Shown here piece by piece: positions 23,344 through 33,968 of a stretch of 64,000 bases of DNA. Made by a program: the position numbers and the translations under genes. Location of the stretch: positions 120,423,200 to 120,487,199 of the forward strand of contig OW240917.1 in assembly GCA_933207985.1 (NCBI GenBank). The letters run 5' to 3'. This DNA comes from Pelobates cultripes (taxonomy: Eukaryota > Chordata > Amphibia > Anura > Pelobatidae). The notes below the pieces were generated by a model. The model worked only from the letters and a program-made list of their open reading frames with translations, was not told the origin of the DNA and ran no database searches. Positions within the stretch are counted from its first letter, which is position 1. Each line of letters opens with the position of its first letter.

Positions 23344-24836
23344 TAGGCATGTGCATAGGAAAAATTTTCGGTTCGGTTCCGTATTCAGCAATTCGGGACT
23401 TCGGCAATTCAGCACTTCGGCAACTTCGGCAACTTCGGCACTTCAACACTTCAGAACTTCGGCACTTCGCCACTTCAAACTTTGGTAACTTCAGCACTAC
23501 GACACTTCGGAACTTGGGAATTTCGGAACTTCTCTTGCAGCCGCTTGGTAGATAACTCCCTAATTACCACAGTATTAGGGCGTTATCTACCAAAAGGCTG
23601 AAAGACCTAAATTGGTCTTTCAGCCAAATTTACTAATACTAAGTAAGGATTACTTAGTATTAGTAAATTATGCCCCTACTCGCTATACCCCCCCTAATTA
23701 GTATTTAGGGCCCCACCCACCATTCAGGGGTGGGGGCCAGGGGGGGGACATTAGGTCCCCCCTAATTAGTATTTAGGGCCCCCACCCACCGCTCAGGGGT
23801 GGGGTCCAGGGGGGAGGACATTAGGTCCCCCCTCATTCTAATTTAGGGCCCCCATCCACCGCTCTGGGGTGGGGGCCAGGGGGGAGGACATTAGGTCCCC
23901 CCTAATTAGTATTTAGGACCCCCACCCACCGCTCAGGGGTGGTGGCCAGGGGGGACATTAGGTCCCCCCAATTAGTATTTAGGGCTCCCACCCACCGCTC
24001 ATGGGTGGGGGCCAGGGGGAGGACATTAGGTCCCCCCTCATTCTAATCTATGGCCCCCACCTCAGGGGTGGGAGCCAGGGGGAGGACATTAGGTTCCCCC
24101 CTCATTCTAATTTAGTGCCCCCACCCACCACTCAGGGTTGGTTGCCAGGGGGAGGACAATAGGTTCCCCCCATTATTTTATTTTAGGGCCCCCACCCCTT
24201 TAGGTCCCCCCCCCTTATTTTACTTTAGGGCCTCCTGCCGTTCAGGTGGTCCCCCCTTCAGTTTAGAAGCCCCCATTCGCGCGGCACGGGTGGGGGCTCA
24301 GGAGGGGGGACGTGTTTTTCTTTTAACGTGTTTAATAGACATGCCCCTACTTGCGGTATAGCGAGTAGGGGCATAATTTGCTAATACTAAGTAATCTTTA
24401 CTCAGTATTAGTAAATTTGTCTGAAAGACCAATTTAGGTCTTTCAGCCTTTTAGTAGATAGCTCCCTAATTAGGGAATTAGGGAGTTATCTACTTATTCA
24501 TTCCTGTCATTACATTGACTGGCTAAGTAACTTACATATTTATAAGTGTTGCAAATGCTTACAGCTGAATTCTGGCTATGTTTGTATACTTTTTATTTAA
24601 ACTTGTATACAGTGTAACATTCTTCTTCTTCCACCGGGTAAGTATATTAGTACTTAGGCAATACTGTGCTTCGGAACTTTGGCACTTCGGAACTTCGGCA
24701 CTTCAGCACTTCGGAAATTCAGGACCTCGGCAATTCGCCACTTCGGCTATTCGGACATTCGGAAGTACCCAAATGTCCGAATTGCCCGAAATTCGTCCGA
24801 ATCCATATTCGGACCGAAACTTATTGCACATGTCTA
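23344..24836. mobile_element. hAT-like element carrying a 70-bp satellite
   Basis: The ends TAGGCATGTGCA and, on the other strand, TAGACATGTGCA are inverted copies. The flanks ATTTCTGT (23336-23343) and GTTTCTGT (24837-24844) match at 7 of 8, fitting a hAT TSD. Inside, in order: an array of ACTTCGGCA-type units (23398-23540); hairpins GTAGATAACTCC...GTTATCTAC, GCTGAAAGACC...GGTCTTTCAGC and TACTAATACTAAG...CTTAGTATTAGTA; a satellite (23690-24310); the same hairpins again in reverse; then a second ACTTCGG array (24665-24765). No transposase is encoded. Confidence 0.8.
23690..24310. repeat. 70-bp GC-rich satellite inside the hAT
   Basis: Successive GGACATTAGG starts lie at about 23746, 23816, 23886 and 23953, giving a period of 67-70 bp. 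Each unit is a hairpin: GGGCCCCCACCCACC against GGGTGGGGGCC, then GGACATTAGGTCCCCCC. Later units are shorter and more diverged. Confidence 0.88.
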
Positions 24837-24849
24837 GTTTCTGTTAGCT

Positions 24850-25550
24850 GTTAAATTGCCTGAAATGACAAAGAAAAGAGAAAGGAATTCGGACAATAAT
24901 TTTGGTATCCTTGAATTGAAATAGGTACTGCAAAGGAAATAGTGCCCAAAAAGGACACGCTGAAAAAAAATGGGAAATGGAAAACGATCTCTGTCCTAAT
25001 CCAAGTTTAAATAAAACTTAATCTCCTATGACTAGTAATTTATTTTAAAGGTCCACCTCATATGAAGTTCTGTAACAAGAAGGGGAAGCAAGTCTAAAAT
25101 GGATAAGAAGAAGGTTAGTCAGGTCAGCAAGGGCTACATCAATCAACCAATAGGGAAAGAAAATACAAGGACTTGAACATTTTAAGATACTCCAGACAGA
25201 ACATATTTTAGGTTTTATGAGGTCTTTTAGGTCAATTAGCAGATTTATTTACCCAGGAAATATGCTATTTTCATAAAACTCTTTTGACACCAGTTAAGAC
25301 ATTAAAAGATCACACATGATGAATTGTTTGGTGTTGATACAAGCTTACCAGTAAGAGGACTTTTTACTTTGTAAACTTTTTTTACTTTTTTAATTTTATT
25401 TGTAGGCTGTAAAATTCTATTCTATTCAGAAAAAAGATTTGGAATTATATATTGCAATATGTCAATACAAATCTGTGAAAGAAAATTTGTTAATCAATGA
25501 TCAGTAGTGAAATTAATATATCTGGCAGCATGAGTTGCATCTTTAATCCC
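24850..25550. other. AT-rich unannotated stretch
   Basis: No feature recognised. Confidence 0.4.
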
Positions 25551-25559
25551 AGTAATATC

Positions 25560-26257
25560 TCTTTCTTCTGATATTAAAAAAATATCCGCGGGCGGCGAGG
25601 GAGCAGTGAGCTCTGTTCTCCCTGCTCAGCTCCCTCACGTGCACAGCAGTGATGCCGGAGCCAGAATATGATGTCACTCCAGCTCCGGCATCACTAGGAG
25701 GCGCGCGAAGGAGCTGAGCAGGGAGATCAGAGCTCCTTCGCCACCCACCTCCACCTCTCACCTGTCTGTCCATCGCCGCCCGCCAAGCTGCAGCCATCCC
25801 CACTGGACCACAGGGACTTCATGCCAGCAGCCCCACTGGACCCCAGGGACTCCATGCCAGCACTCCTAAAGGTAGGGGGGCTGGATGAAGTAAAATGTAA
25901 AAAAAAAAATGTATGTGTGTCTGTTTGTATGTGTTTGTGTGTTTGTCAGTGAGAGTGAATGTGTGCTTGTCAGTGAGTGTATGTATTTGGCAGTGAGAAT
26001 GTATCTGTTCTTGTCAATGAGAGTTTATGTGTGCATGTCAAAGAGTGTGTGTGTCTGTCAAAGAGTGTGTTTGTCAGTGTGTGTGTATCTGTGTCAAGGT
26101 TTGTGTATGTGTCACTGTGTGCATCTAAGTGTGTGTGTGTGTGTGTGCATGTGCCAGTATGTATCAGTGTGTTTGTATGTGCCTGTGTGTGTGTGTATCT
26201 GAGTGTGTCAGTGTGTATCTGTGGGTGCAAGTGTCTGTATGTCACTGTGTGTATCTG

Positions 26258-26296
<39 letters not shown>

Positions 26297-26700
26297 TTGT
26301 GAGTCAAGGTGTGTGTATCTGTGTGTCAATGTGTATCTGTGTGCCAGTGTGTGTGTATATCTGTGTGTCAGATAGATAGATAGATACATACATACACACA
26401 CACACAGATACACACTGTGTGTCAAGGTGTGTGTATCTGTCAGTGTGTGTATCTGTGTGCCACTAACTGCCAGTGTGTGTATCTGTGTATCAGATTCATA
26501 CACACTGGCACATACAAACACAAATACACACACCTTGACACACAGATATACACACAAACACACACACACTGTGTGTCAGATATACAGCTGGCACATACAA
26601 GCACAGATATACACACCTTGACACACATTTAAAAAAAAAGGCGCAATTGAAATGCATTTTTTTTTCAAGGGGGGGAGAGGGGGGAGAGGGGTTCCACGAT
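25560..26700. mobile_element. probable hAT-related GT-rich repeat, ends not defined
   Basis: A hairpin core (GGCGAGGGAGC ... GCTCCTTCGCC, with GATGCCGGAGC / GCTCCGGCATC inside, 25588-25745) is followed by about 720 bases of (TG)n/(CA)n (25905-26625) and a G-rich end (26665-26695). The same parts occur in the opposite order in the hAT at 18151-19239 (GAGGGAGC...GAGCAGGG hairpin, CA tract, C-rich block), so this is probably a relative in reverse orientation. The 199-codon minus-strand frame is repeat-driven. Confidence 0.55.
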
Positions 26701-26705
26701 GTTGA

Positions 26706-26875
26706 TACACTATGTCAAAGGGTTCCACTGGAAAAATGAATTGGGAAACCCGGTAGTAGAGCAATGATCCACAATTAAGTCCTCAAGTCATACACTATGT
26801 CAAAGGGTTCCACTGGAAAAATGAATTGGGAAACCCGGTAGTAGAGCAATGATCCACAATTAAGTCCTCAAGTCA
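26706..26875. repeat. perfect tandem duplication of 85 bp
   Basis: Bases 26706-26790 and 26791-26875 are identical, starting TACACTATGTCAAAGGG and ending CCTCAAGTCA. There are no mismatches, unlike every other repeat in the window. Confidence 0.95.
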
Positions 26876-26879
26876 CAAT

Positions 26880-28078
26880 TCAAGATTTTGGCACTTCCTG
26901 ATTCAATTTTATTTGGAAAATTGCAAATCTGGTCCAATTGGGTATCTTGAGCACTGGGCTGGAATCCAACAGTGGATGAGCATGGGATGAGCACGCGACT
27001 TTTGTTTTGCGAATTAAATTTGGTCATATGATATTAATTAGGCAATTTTGTTTATTGAGGTGAATCCCTATTAAGTTAGTGCATTAAACCAACATAAATG
27101 AATGCTAGAAACCAGCTTGATTTATTTGTGATTGTTTGTAATTGTTTCCTTTTGAGCTTTTTCTTCCCTTTCATTCCAATATGCTTATGGCATATTCAAA
27201 TGGTTCATAACAGGTGCCATGGAAACTTAACTTGTGCTCCAAGTGAAGGGGTGAGCAAAATTTTAACAACTGCAAACAATTTATTGTAAATAATAAAAGA
27301 CTGTAAATATTATTGTATAGCTAAATATTTTAATAGTGGACACAATTATAGTAAAATGTCTATTTAAATCAGGGAAGATTTGCACATAAATTTAGCTTTC
27401 ACTCATTACAATTGTTACATTTTGATCTCCATAAAAAATAAAATAAAAAACTACTCTTCCAAAAAAAATATTTGGCTCATATATTTAACTATGGTTATTT
27501 AACTTGTTTTGTATATGAATAATTCCAGATGCTGCTGGATTCTTCAGAACTCCTGAGTATTTCTGTCTTTCAACAGTCTCCAATTCTATATTGTCCAAGA
27601 TAGAATAAAACTTGGATTATATCAAGATTAAGCATTACCCTAAGCAATGTACCCATGTTAACACTGACATTGTGTTACGCATTATTTTTAAAAAAAATTT
27701 TACAATTGAAATTACGAATACAGAGACTATTGTGGAATATTTATATGTTAAAAAAGTGAATTTTTCACATAATAACACAATCAGCCCATTCTATTTTAAA
27801 TTTGGTAGTAGAGATGACAATGTTCATTCAAGTCTAAAAGTTCCTTTTGAAAAATGTAACATTGTATTTAGCTATTAGAATGAGCTCATCCCTTTAAACT
27901 GACAGTTTGCCATTAACAGTAATTCCAAGCTCCATGGCCTTTTCTAACTTTGCCATTGGCTGCCCTGTCCTTTACTCATCGCACTCCAGAGTTATTTCCT
28001 GAAGTGGCATGTCATGGAACCTCTTTGTTGACTCTTGTGCATAGGTCCTTGTGCATAGACAATAAAACGCTCTAAGGT
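26880..28078. other. AT-rich unannotated stretch
   Basis: No feature recognised. The 88-codon frame at 27612-27878 has no identifiable domain and AT-driven composition. Confidence 0.4.
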
Positions 28079-28889
28079 TGGATGATAAAGGCAATATAAA
28101 AAATACAATATTGGTGCAATACATAAAAAACAAAAAATAAAAATAAGAGCAGCTACACACATCCACCAGCGACTAAAAATGAGTATAAGCTCAAAAGTTA
28201 AACAAAGCGTGTGCGCTCCTTAATCATAAAACATATGGTAATTAAGAATGTAAACAAATCAATAAATCAATATTTTATTCCAAAAAGTAGAATATCAAAT
28301 GTAAAAAACCAGATCAAAGATGACCTAGACTTGCTAATATGGGATAAAAAACAATGTATCCCTTAAAAAAAGGCAAATATAATCACACAAAAATACAGAG
28401 TGAACAAATGGGTCAAAAGGATAATCTCAGACACTAAGTAAAAAAGTAACAAAGTGTCAGAGTAGTATCCCTATTAGACACAAATACAAGTATAACAATT
28501 CTAACACGTCATATTATACTAAGTATATACTGTAATCGATATAAAAAGTACCTTTCCTCGGTGTGGGCCCCCCACCGAGGTGTATACACAGAACGTGTAG
28601 AAAAAATAATACTGAATAAAATGAGCTGGAGGCGAAAATGAAAAACTTGGAGAGATGGTAAAGTCCAACAAGTGGCACAGATGGTTCCTCAGAATGATGT
28701 GAAATATACCGCGGTCGGGATCTTCAAAAAAGACCGCGATATATACAGGACACACTCAACGCCACAGCTCGTTACAGCTTCAATGCCAAATGAGTTTATC
28801 CGATGAAAAAAAAAAAAAAAACGCCAAAGTACGAAAGCGCTTCCTGCTCTCACTCCTCAATCACAGCAAGTGTAGGTTCATCCGATTCA

Positions 28890-28936
28890 TCCGTCTACGC
28901 GTTTCGTCCCTCCCACGGGACTTTTTCAAGACAGGA
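28890..28936 (-). ncRNA. hammerhead-ribozyme-like motif in PLE pseudo-LTR
   Basis: Minus strand: stem I TCC-GTC pairs with GACGGA (one bulge). The core strand TTGAAAAA follows, then stem II GTCCC/GGGAC with loop GTGGGA, then GAAAC, a two-base-pair stem III (AC/GT) and GTA before stem I closes. PLEs are known to carry hammerheads with minimal stem III. Core positions 3 and 8 are U and A instead of C and G, and the core strand has one extra A. Self-cleavage is untested. Confidence 0.5.
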
Positions 28937-29237
28937 AGTACGGTGTAAAGTAACCCGGTATATATACCCCACAAATAAGGCAATCAGAAAAAACAGAATT
29001 GGATTCACTTGCATGTATATAACACATCTTATCAAAATATAATTAAACTTAAATATAAAGGAAATAGATGTAAAAACATTCAAATAGTCCTAATATTTAG
29101 GTCAGGCAACAGGTACAAAAAACAATATGTGTAACATAAATAAAAAATAAAAAAATAAAAATAAAAAAAAAAACACACCAAAAAACAACATAACGATTAT
29201 ATATTTTAGGATAAAAAACATAATTCACTGTAACATA

Positions 29238-29821
29238 TCAAAATAATTCTAATTCCTCGTTTAAGCCATTAGGTGACATGGAATTCAACTTAAAGATCCA
29301 CACTGATTCGGTCTTAATTAATTCACGTTTTCTCTTCGCTTCATCCTGATGGAAGGGAATATGTACTATTCCCATTAGTTTAAGACCAACAGGATTATTA
29401 TCATGAAAAATAGCAAAGTGACGGGCCACCGGGGATCTGCTGTCATTCCGTATTATGGCTGTCCTATGTTCTCGAAACCTACATTTCAAGGGTCTGATAG
29501 TTTGGCCCACATATTGCCGTCCACAGGGACAAATGAGGAGATAAACCACAAAAGAAGTGTTACAGGTGATTGGTGACTGCACAGAAAAGATCTCAGTACT
29601 ATTAAACGAGCTAAATGTGGAATGTTGATGACAAATAAATCCACAAGTTAAACATTTAGCATGACCACAACGCTTGTTAACTGCAACCTCTTGGCGAACT
29701 ACCTGGTGTCCTACATTTCGACAGTATAGCTTCGAAGGAGCTAGAATGTTTTTCAAATTAGGGGCCCTTCTAAAGGTAACCCTTGGAACCTTTGCAATAC
29801 AAAATGACAACCAAGGGTCAC
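29238..29821 (-). CDS. PLE C-terminal fragment: zinc-finger plus GIY-YIG endonuclease
   Basis: Open frame of about 195 codons on the minus strand, running from the truncation point to a natural stop. It starts with the end of the RT thumb-like region (VTFRRAPNLKNIL, a conserved PLE block). A Cys/His cluster CGHAKCLTCGFICH follows, resembling the zinc-binding linker of vertebrate PLEs. The GIY-YIG nuclease comes next: VVYLLICPCGRQYVG (GIY and YIG strands), then RFREHR with the catalytic Arg region, then the Glu in KTESVWIFKLNS, then SPNGLNEE. In an intact PLE this domain nicks DNA for target-primed reverse transcription. Here the RT is missing and there is no own start codon, so expression is unlikely, although the frame is uninterrupted. 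The upstream sequence beyond 29821 is host flank. Confidence 0.88.
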
Positions 29822-29839
29822 TGGATGATAAAGGCACCT

Positions 29840-30200
29840 AAACCCTTCACTTTCCCTGTCTGTCTCCTCCTCACCATTCCCTCGCCCTCTACTTTCTTTT
29901 CTTTTTTTTTCCCCTCTTTTTTCTCCCTACTGATTACTTTTTCTCTTCTTCCCGACCTTCTATGGTGAACACCCTGTGGTTGAGACTCTGTCCATCCTGG
30001 GTTAATCTTGGATTTTACGTTACTCGTGTTTAAAAAGTGTAGGAACTTTATTACATTACTATTTCCATTTTATTCAGAAGATGCTACATTAAAAGAAAAG
30101 AGTGCTCACAGCATAAAATTGCAAAAACACTTCATTTGTAAAGTAAAAAGACCCACTCACACATTTAAAAGGCACTAATAAAATAGCAATATTGCATTGT
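29840..30200. other. unannotated flank
   Basis: CT-rich, then AT-rich sequence. No feature recognised. Confidence 0.4.
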
Positions 30201-30790
30201 TTAAAGGGACACTATAGTCACCTGAACAACTTCAGCTTAATGAGGCTGTTCAGGTGAGAACTATAGCTCCCTGCAGCCTTTCTCATGTTAACATTGTATT
30301 TTCTGAGAAAATACAGTGTTTACATTGAAAGCTAGGAACACCTCCAGTTGCAGTCACTCAGAGTGAACCAGAGGGACTTCGGAGTTGATGGAGGCATAAT
30401 ATGCCTCCATCCACTCAGATCTGCTGTGCATGAGCATCCTGTGATTCAGTATCTCCTCCCACTGCATGCAGACACCGAACTTTCCTCATAGATATTCATT
30501 GATTCAATTAATCTCTATGAGGAGATGCTGATTGGCCAGGGCTGTGTTTGAATCAGGCTGGCTCTGCCCCTAATCTGCCTCCTTGTCAGTCTCAGCCAAT
30601 CCTATGGGGAAGCATTGTGATTGGATCAGGCTACCACTTCAGATGATGTCAGCAGACTGTTTTTTTTTAAGGCAAACAGCATGCAGAGTTACAGCTTCTG
30701 GTTTGAATACAGTAAGAGTTAGAGGGTGGTGTTAACACTACAGGGTCAGGAATGCATGTTTGTGTTCCTGACTCTATAGTGTTCCTTTAA
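30201..30790. mobile_element. T2-like MITE (second copy of family E)
   Basis: TTAA ends with AAAGGGACACTATAGTCACC and TCTATAGTGTTCCTTTAA. It shares the hairpin around AATCTCTATGAGG and the GCTGATTGGCCAGGGCTGTG block with 16257-16850, and is a little better preserved at its ends. Confidence 0.92.
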
Positions 30791-31058
30791 TATAAAAAAC
30801 ATGTTATTCACTAGTTATGTAGCTGCTCCATTTTCAGGGTACTTTTCATCTGTTATTCCCTGTACAACCTCAATGTGTTTCATAGCTACTGACAACATAA
30901 CCTTGGCATTTCGACCTGGCTGTAAGAAGCATATTTAGGAGAAGGGGAATCAAATTACTTCAAGTATTAAAGAGTAACTTGATGAGTGAAGAAGGAAACT
31001 GGGCAAATACATACATTTCGTAACAGAAACATCAGTTAAAAGAAGATCCCGGGGGGGC

Positions 31059-32138
31059 GTGACCGGAACTCAAGCCGTATGGCCGCAGACTGAGGGAGCT
31101 CCGACGGCAGGGCTCACCAACGGAGTAATAAGCAGCAGAAAACAGACACAAAAACAGGATAAATCAGTCCCAGAGATGTCCCAGCACCGGGGGAAAAAAG
31201 CGGCGGAACCCAAAGAGAAGGCAGCATTTTTTGCGGCCCGCACACCACAAGCAAAACCCGCGGGTCGGATCCAAGATGGTGACGAAACTGAGTCTGACAG
31301 TGATCAGGCAGCAGGTACAGAATTAAACAAACACACCCTGCAGCACATGCTAGACATGTTAGCAGGGAAAATGCAGAGCACATTTCACACAGCAATAACA
31401 GAGCTGAGGAAGGACATACTGGAACTAGGCAACAGAACTTCACACTTGGAAGGCAGGATGGAGGAATTTGCCACTGCACATGACTCTCTGGCAGATAAAA
31501 TGGAGGACATAGAAAATAGATTGGAGTGCTATGAAAATAAAATCATGGATATGGAGGATCGCTCCCGTCGCAATAATTTAAGGCTAAGGGGCATACCGGA
31601 AGAAATACACCAACAGGACCTAACAGCCTACGCTACAGAATTCTTTCGCTCCATTCTGCCTGACATTCCGGCAGATATGCTGATCCTAGATAGGATACAC
31701 AGAGTAGCAAAGCCTGCGCACTTACCTCCCTCAACTCCACGAGATGTCCTCATGAGAGTACACTATTTCCACATAAAAGAGCAGATTCTGAAAACTCACC
31801 GCACCAACAGAAGCATCCCAGAAAAGTTTCAAGATATCAGCATTTATACAGATTTATCAGCAGAAACACTAAGGAGGCGCCGGACGTACCGAAACATCAC
31901 GGAGACACTTCGCCAGCGCAACCTCCAGTACCGCTGGGGATACCCGGTAAAGCTGCTTATTAACAAGGACAGTAAAATTCACATGATCTCATCCACCGCA
32001 GAGGGCATCGACCTTCTCCAGTCGTGGGGCATTACAGTGAACAACGCCCAGGGTGCGGGCCAACCTCGAAGCAGCAAGCTACAAGGGGAATGGAGAGCAG
32101 TCAAAGCGAGGCGGACCACCCCGTGCACCGAGCACTGA
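31059..32138 (+). CDS. L1-type ORF1 protein (RNA-binding chaperone)
   Basis: Intact 359-codon ORF. The ATG lies only a few bases inside the element. In L1 elements this protein trimerises, coats the element RNA and acts as a nucleic-acid chaperone in the ribonucleoprotein. Visible parts: a basic, disordered N-terminus (1-75); a coiled coil of about residues 88-165 with regular Leu/Met/Ile heptads (LQHMLDMLAGK to MEDIENRLECYENKI); the RRM start at RRNNLRLRGIPEE (about 170-182); LILDRIHRVAKP; and a C-terminal domain with RRRRTYRNITETLRQ and YPVKLLI. The length matches the ORF1 of vertebrate L1 and Tx1-like elements (about 300-400). ORF2 lies about 820 bases downstream. The only damage-free gene of this element. 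Confidence 0.92.
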   Translation: MTGTQAVWPQTEGAPTAGLTNGVISSRKQTQKQDKSVPEMSQHRGKKAAEPKEKAAFFAARTPQAKPAGRIQDGDETESDSDQAAGTELNKHTLQHMLDMLAGKMQSTFHTAITELRKDILELGNRTSHLEGRMEEFATAHDSLADKMEDIENRLECYENKIMDMEDRSRRNNLRLRGIPEEIHQQDLTAYATEFFRSILPDIPADMLILDRIHRVAKPAHLPPSTPRDVLMRVHYFHIKEQILKTHRTNRSIPEKFQDISIYTDLSAETLRRRRTYRNITETLRQRNLQYRWGYPVKLLINKDSKIHMISSTAEGIDLLQSWGITVNNAQGAGQPRSSKLQGEWRAVKARRTTPCTEH

Positions 32139-32957
32139 AGCACCAGAGACATTCACTGATTGTCATCTGACGACAAAGGTTTGGGGTGCGGGGGGGGGGG
32201 TGAGGTGAGGGGACGACTGAAGGGGACAGTAGAGAAGCATATGGCGAACTTGGGGACGGGTGACACTCCACATCACCCCTGCTCAAGGGACCCCGACAGC
32301 GGGGGAGGTATCCCCTAAAACGACCCACAGACAGATATTAAAGCATTCCCTCCCTCTCCCCCCCCCATTGGATGACGAAGGGTCCAAAAGTCAACAGGGC
32401 TAACCACATAATAGCTGACTCGCACTAATAAAAAAAAAAAAAAATTCTGAGAAACAACCCCCCCCACTCAAACTCCAGCGGAGCCCATAGAGAGGAAAGT
32501 TAATTACCAACTAAGTGCCTACTCCCAAAGTGCCCAGCCGTATGCCTAGATCCCTACTCTGGACCATACAGGGTTAGACCCGACCACCTACCCCCAACTT
32601 AAGAAGGTCGACTACACGACCTTCAGCAGGAAGACCTGAACACCTCAAAAGTGGTGTTCAACTACAGTTTAAGGTTTAAAATGTTTAAGTTATGTTTAAT
32701 TGTTGTATGTCATCAAACAGACCGCACCGCTGCAACACACCAATGCCACATGTCAATGCTCAAACAGCAACATTACAAATGTAAGTGGCACCCCCACTTG
32801 CACCAAGGTCCTAAGCCCCAGAGCCACACCCGTCACGCCCGCAGATCTGCCAACGCTCCTTTGCTTGAAGCACCAACCATCACATACACGGACTACCGTA
32901 CATGCATGGGCCCCTACGGAGCCACAACCCAAGCTACACATGTAAAACGCAAATAGT
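32139..32957 (+). other. inter-ORF region of the L1-type LINE
   Basis: About 800 bases with short G-runs (32189-32199), C-runs and an A-run (32431-32445). No gene is seen. It is longer than the inter-ORF gap of mammalian L1s. Confidence 0.6.
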
Positions 32958-33968
32958 ATGAAAATATGCACCCACAATGTTAGAGGGTTAAACACCCCGC
33001 AAAAAAGACACACACTCCTTAAAGAGCTTAAAGGCAACCAAGCTGATGTGATATGCCTACAAGAGACACACTTCTCTGCGGATGCATCTCCCATTCTGGG
33101 GAAAACAATGTATCCACATCAATATCATGCCACCGCACGCACAAAACGGAAGGGAGTCTTTATCCCCCTCAGCCGCCACTTAGCCTTTGAGGAAATTCTG
33201 GTAAAGGAGGACCCGCTAGGCAGGTACATTATATTGATCTGCACTATCAACAGCTCCACCTACACCATAGTCAACACATACCTTCCAAATGTAAACCAGG
33301 GAACATACCTCAGTAAGCTACTAAAACTCATAACACAACTACAATCAGGCACCACAATCATTTGTGGGGACCTAAACCAGTTCCAAGACCCCATGCTAGA
33401 CTCATCAGCAGCACACACAACCAAGAGAGCAAAACTACTGCACAGACAGTGCAAAGCCTTAACCAAGCTCCTAAACACATACGGACTATATGACGCCTGG
33501 CGTACATTACACCCACAAGGGAGGGAGTATACACACTATTCCCAGGTACACAACACGTACTCAAGAATCGACGGGTTCTTGCTACAAAGCGCACATATAA
33601 ATAGGGTAATAGATTGTGTGATAGGCTCATCCCCATGGTCGGACCACAACCCGGTGACACTCCACTTAGCAGACCACTACAACTATAAGAACAGGGGCCC
33701 ATGGAGGTTAAATGAACATCTTCTTACTGAGCCCCAATTTGTTCAAACGCTAGAACAGGACCTAGGCACGTACTTCCAAGTGAATTAAACACAGGACATA
33801 AACACCCTCACACTATGGATGGCCCACAAACCGGTCATTAGAGGTATTCTCATCAAGCGAGCCTCTCACCTCAAAAAACAACAGACCTTCACATATGCCC
33901 AAAATCTCAAAAAATTGCAAGACCTACACAGAGATAATATACTCTCCCCCCTGCATACACGCAAAAAC
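32958..33968 (+). pseudogene. L1-type ORF2, endonuclease part
   Basis: Apurinic-endonuclease-like (EEP) nuclease that nicks the target for reverse transcription. From the ATG: MKICTHNVRGLNTPQKR (N-terminal strand with catalytic Asn); LQETHFSAD with the metal-binding Glu; CGDLNQF (catalytic Asp/Asn); YSRIDGFLL; and SPWSDHNPVTL with the C-terminal SDH triad. A TAA at about 33786-33788 interrupts the frame just after the endonuclease, and a frameshift lies near 33965. The endonuclease itself is complete with all visible catalytic residues. Confidence 0.9.

Larger units (their letters stand above)
28094..29821 (-). mobile_element. 5'-truncated Penelope-like element, 15-bp TSD
   Basis: Identical TGGATGATAAAGGCA at 28079-28093 and 29822-29836 flank the insertion. 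On the minus strand it begins within the coding region just before the GIY-YIG part. It continues with about 1.1 kb of non-coding pseudo-LTR sequence. That includes a GCGTTTCGTCCC motif (hammerhead-like, 28890-28936) and a CCTCGGTGTGGGCCC hairpin (28556-28580). PLEs are known for GIY-YIG endonucleases, 5' truncation and variable TSDs. The RT is missing because of truncation. Confidence 0.88.

Noticed and set aside
23690..24310. Regular 70-bp repeats that could suggest a CRISPR array
   Set aside because: Adjacent head-to-tail units without unique spacers, in a eukaryotic transposon. It is a satellite.
25909..26632. Open frames up to 199 codons on both strands
   Set aside because: They lie in a (TG)n tract. 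His/Thr-rich or Val/Cys-rich translation is an artefact.
31114..31479. 121-codon minus-strand frame
   Set aside because: Antisense shadow of LINE ORF1 with no recognisable motif.
32753..33094. 113-codon minus-strand frame
   Set aside because: Antisense to the inter-ORF region and endonuclease start of the LINE.
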